DNA from: Alphaproteobacteria bacterium
GTDB lineage: Bacteria; Pseudomonadota; Alphaproteobacteria; SMXP01
NCBI GenBank assembly: GCA_021774995.1
Contig: JAJFIM010000481.1
Span: 1 to 6,236, forward strand
Direction: 5' to 3'
Length of the DNA stretch: 6,236 nucleotides
Positions 6,079 through 6,236 of this stretch are shown here, one piece after another. Made by a program: the position numbers and the translations under genes. Numbering within the stretch: the first letter of the stretch is position 1; each line of letters opens with the position of its first letter. Under the pieces are notes generated by a model. It was not told the DNA's origin and searched no databases. It saw nothing but the letters and a program-made list of their open reading frames with translations.

Positions 6079-6236
6079 TCCAAAGGTTTAGTAGCAACCC
6101 CACACTACCCAACCGGCGGCGGTTATGACGATGAGCATGATAGCGCTGCGTGTCCAGCGATTCTCAGGAAATCACTGAGCGGCAGGCCATCACGAGAGTG
6201 TGAGGTCTGTGAGGTAAATTCAAAAAAACCTGAGTT
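6079..6236. other. Gene-free 3' flank
   Basis: No coding region is supported in these 158 bases. They hold a small hairpin (AACCG 6111-6115 with CGGTT 6120-6124, no T run), a 9-bp near-tandem repeat (TGTGAGGTC 6199-6207, TGTGAGGTA 6208-6216) and an A7 run (6222-6228). On the - strand the A7 run reads CTCAGG followed by seven T, which could be the tail of an intrinsic terminator for a gene entering from the right. The other arm would lie outside the window. Confidence 0.4.

Noticed and set aside
6125..6178. A 17-residue + strand frame (MTMSMIALRVQRFSGNH) as a leader peptide or small protein
   Set aside because: It has no convincing Shine-Dalgarno sequence, no run of regulatory codons and no recognisable family.

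Overview
This 6.2-kb window looks like bacterial chromosome, most likely from an alphaproteobacterium. That reading rests on the GC-rich synonymous codon use, the wording of the pyruvate phosphate dikinase C-terminus, and a large RTX-type protein whose N- and C-terminal flanks match a style I associate with that class. No RNA gene, insertion sequence, CRISPR array or phage gene is visible. All five genes are on the + strand, and no gap exceeds 158 bases.

Region by region: (1) bases 1-626 hold the last 207 codons of ppdK. (2) 654-1022 encodes a small VOC/glyoxalase-fold protein. It is cut by an in-frame TAG exactly where the family's last beta-strand and final metal ligand should begin, and the missing 18 codons lie intact behind the stop (1023-1079). 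(3) 1080-1199 contains a weak terminator-like hairpin, an AT-rich tract and a perfect 9-bp inverted repeat whose right arm is the Shine-Dalgarno sequence of the next gene. (4) 1200-2282 encodes an RNase Z/arylsulfatase-like metallo-beta-lactamase-fold hydrolase. (5) 2327-3568 encodes a 12-helix MFS transporter, 44 bases downstream and probably in the same transcript. (6) 3569-3717 is a regulatory gap with a 16-bp tandem repeat and alternative inverted repeats. (7) 3718-6078 encodes a 786-residue, cysteine-free, very acidic calcium-binding RTX-repeat protein with a type I secretion-like C-terminus. (8) 6079-6236 has no supported gene.

The genes suggest three functional units: central carbon metabolism (ppdK, with the VOC gene trailing it), a hydrolase plus transporter pair that may handle one unidentified small molecule, and a secreted or surface calcium-binding protein with no secretion machinery in view. 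I see no clear new multi-gene system. The most useful leads are the amber-split VOC gene, the hairpin that would hide the hydrolase ribosome-binding site, the tandem repeats that appear to build the RTX promoter, and the alternating higher-order repeat inside the RTX protein.
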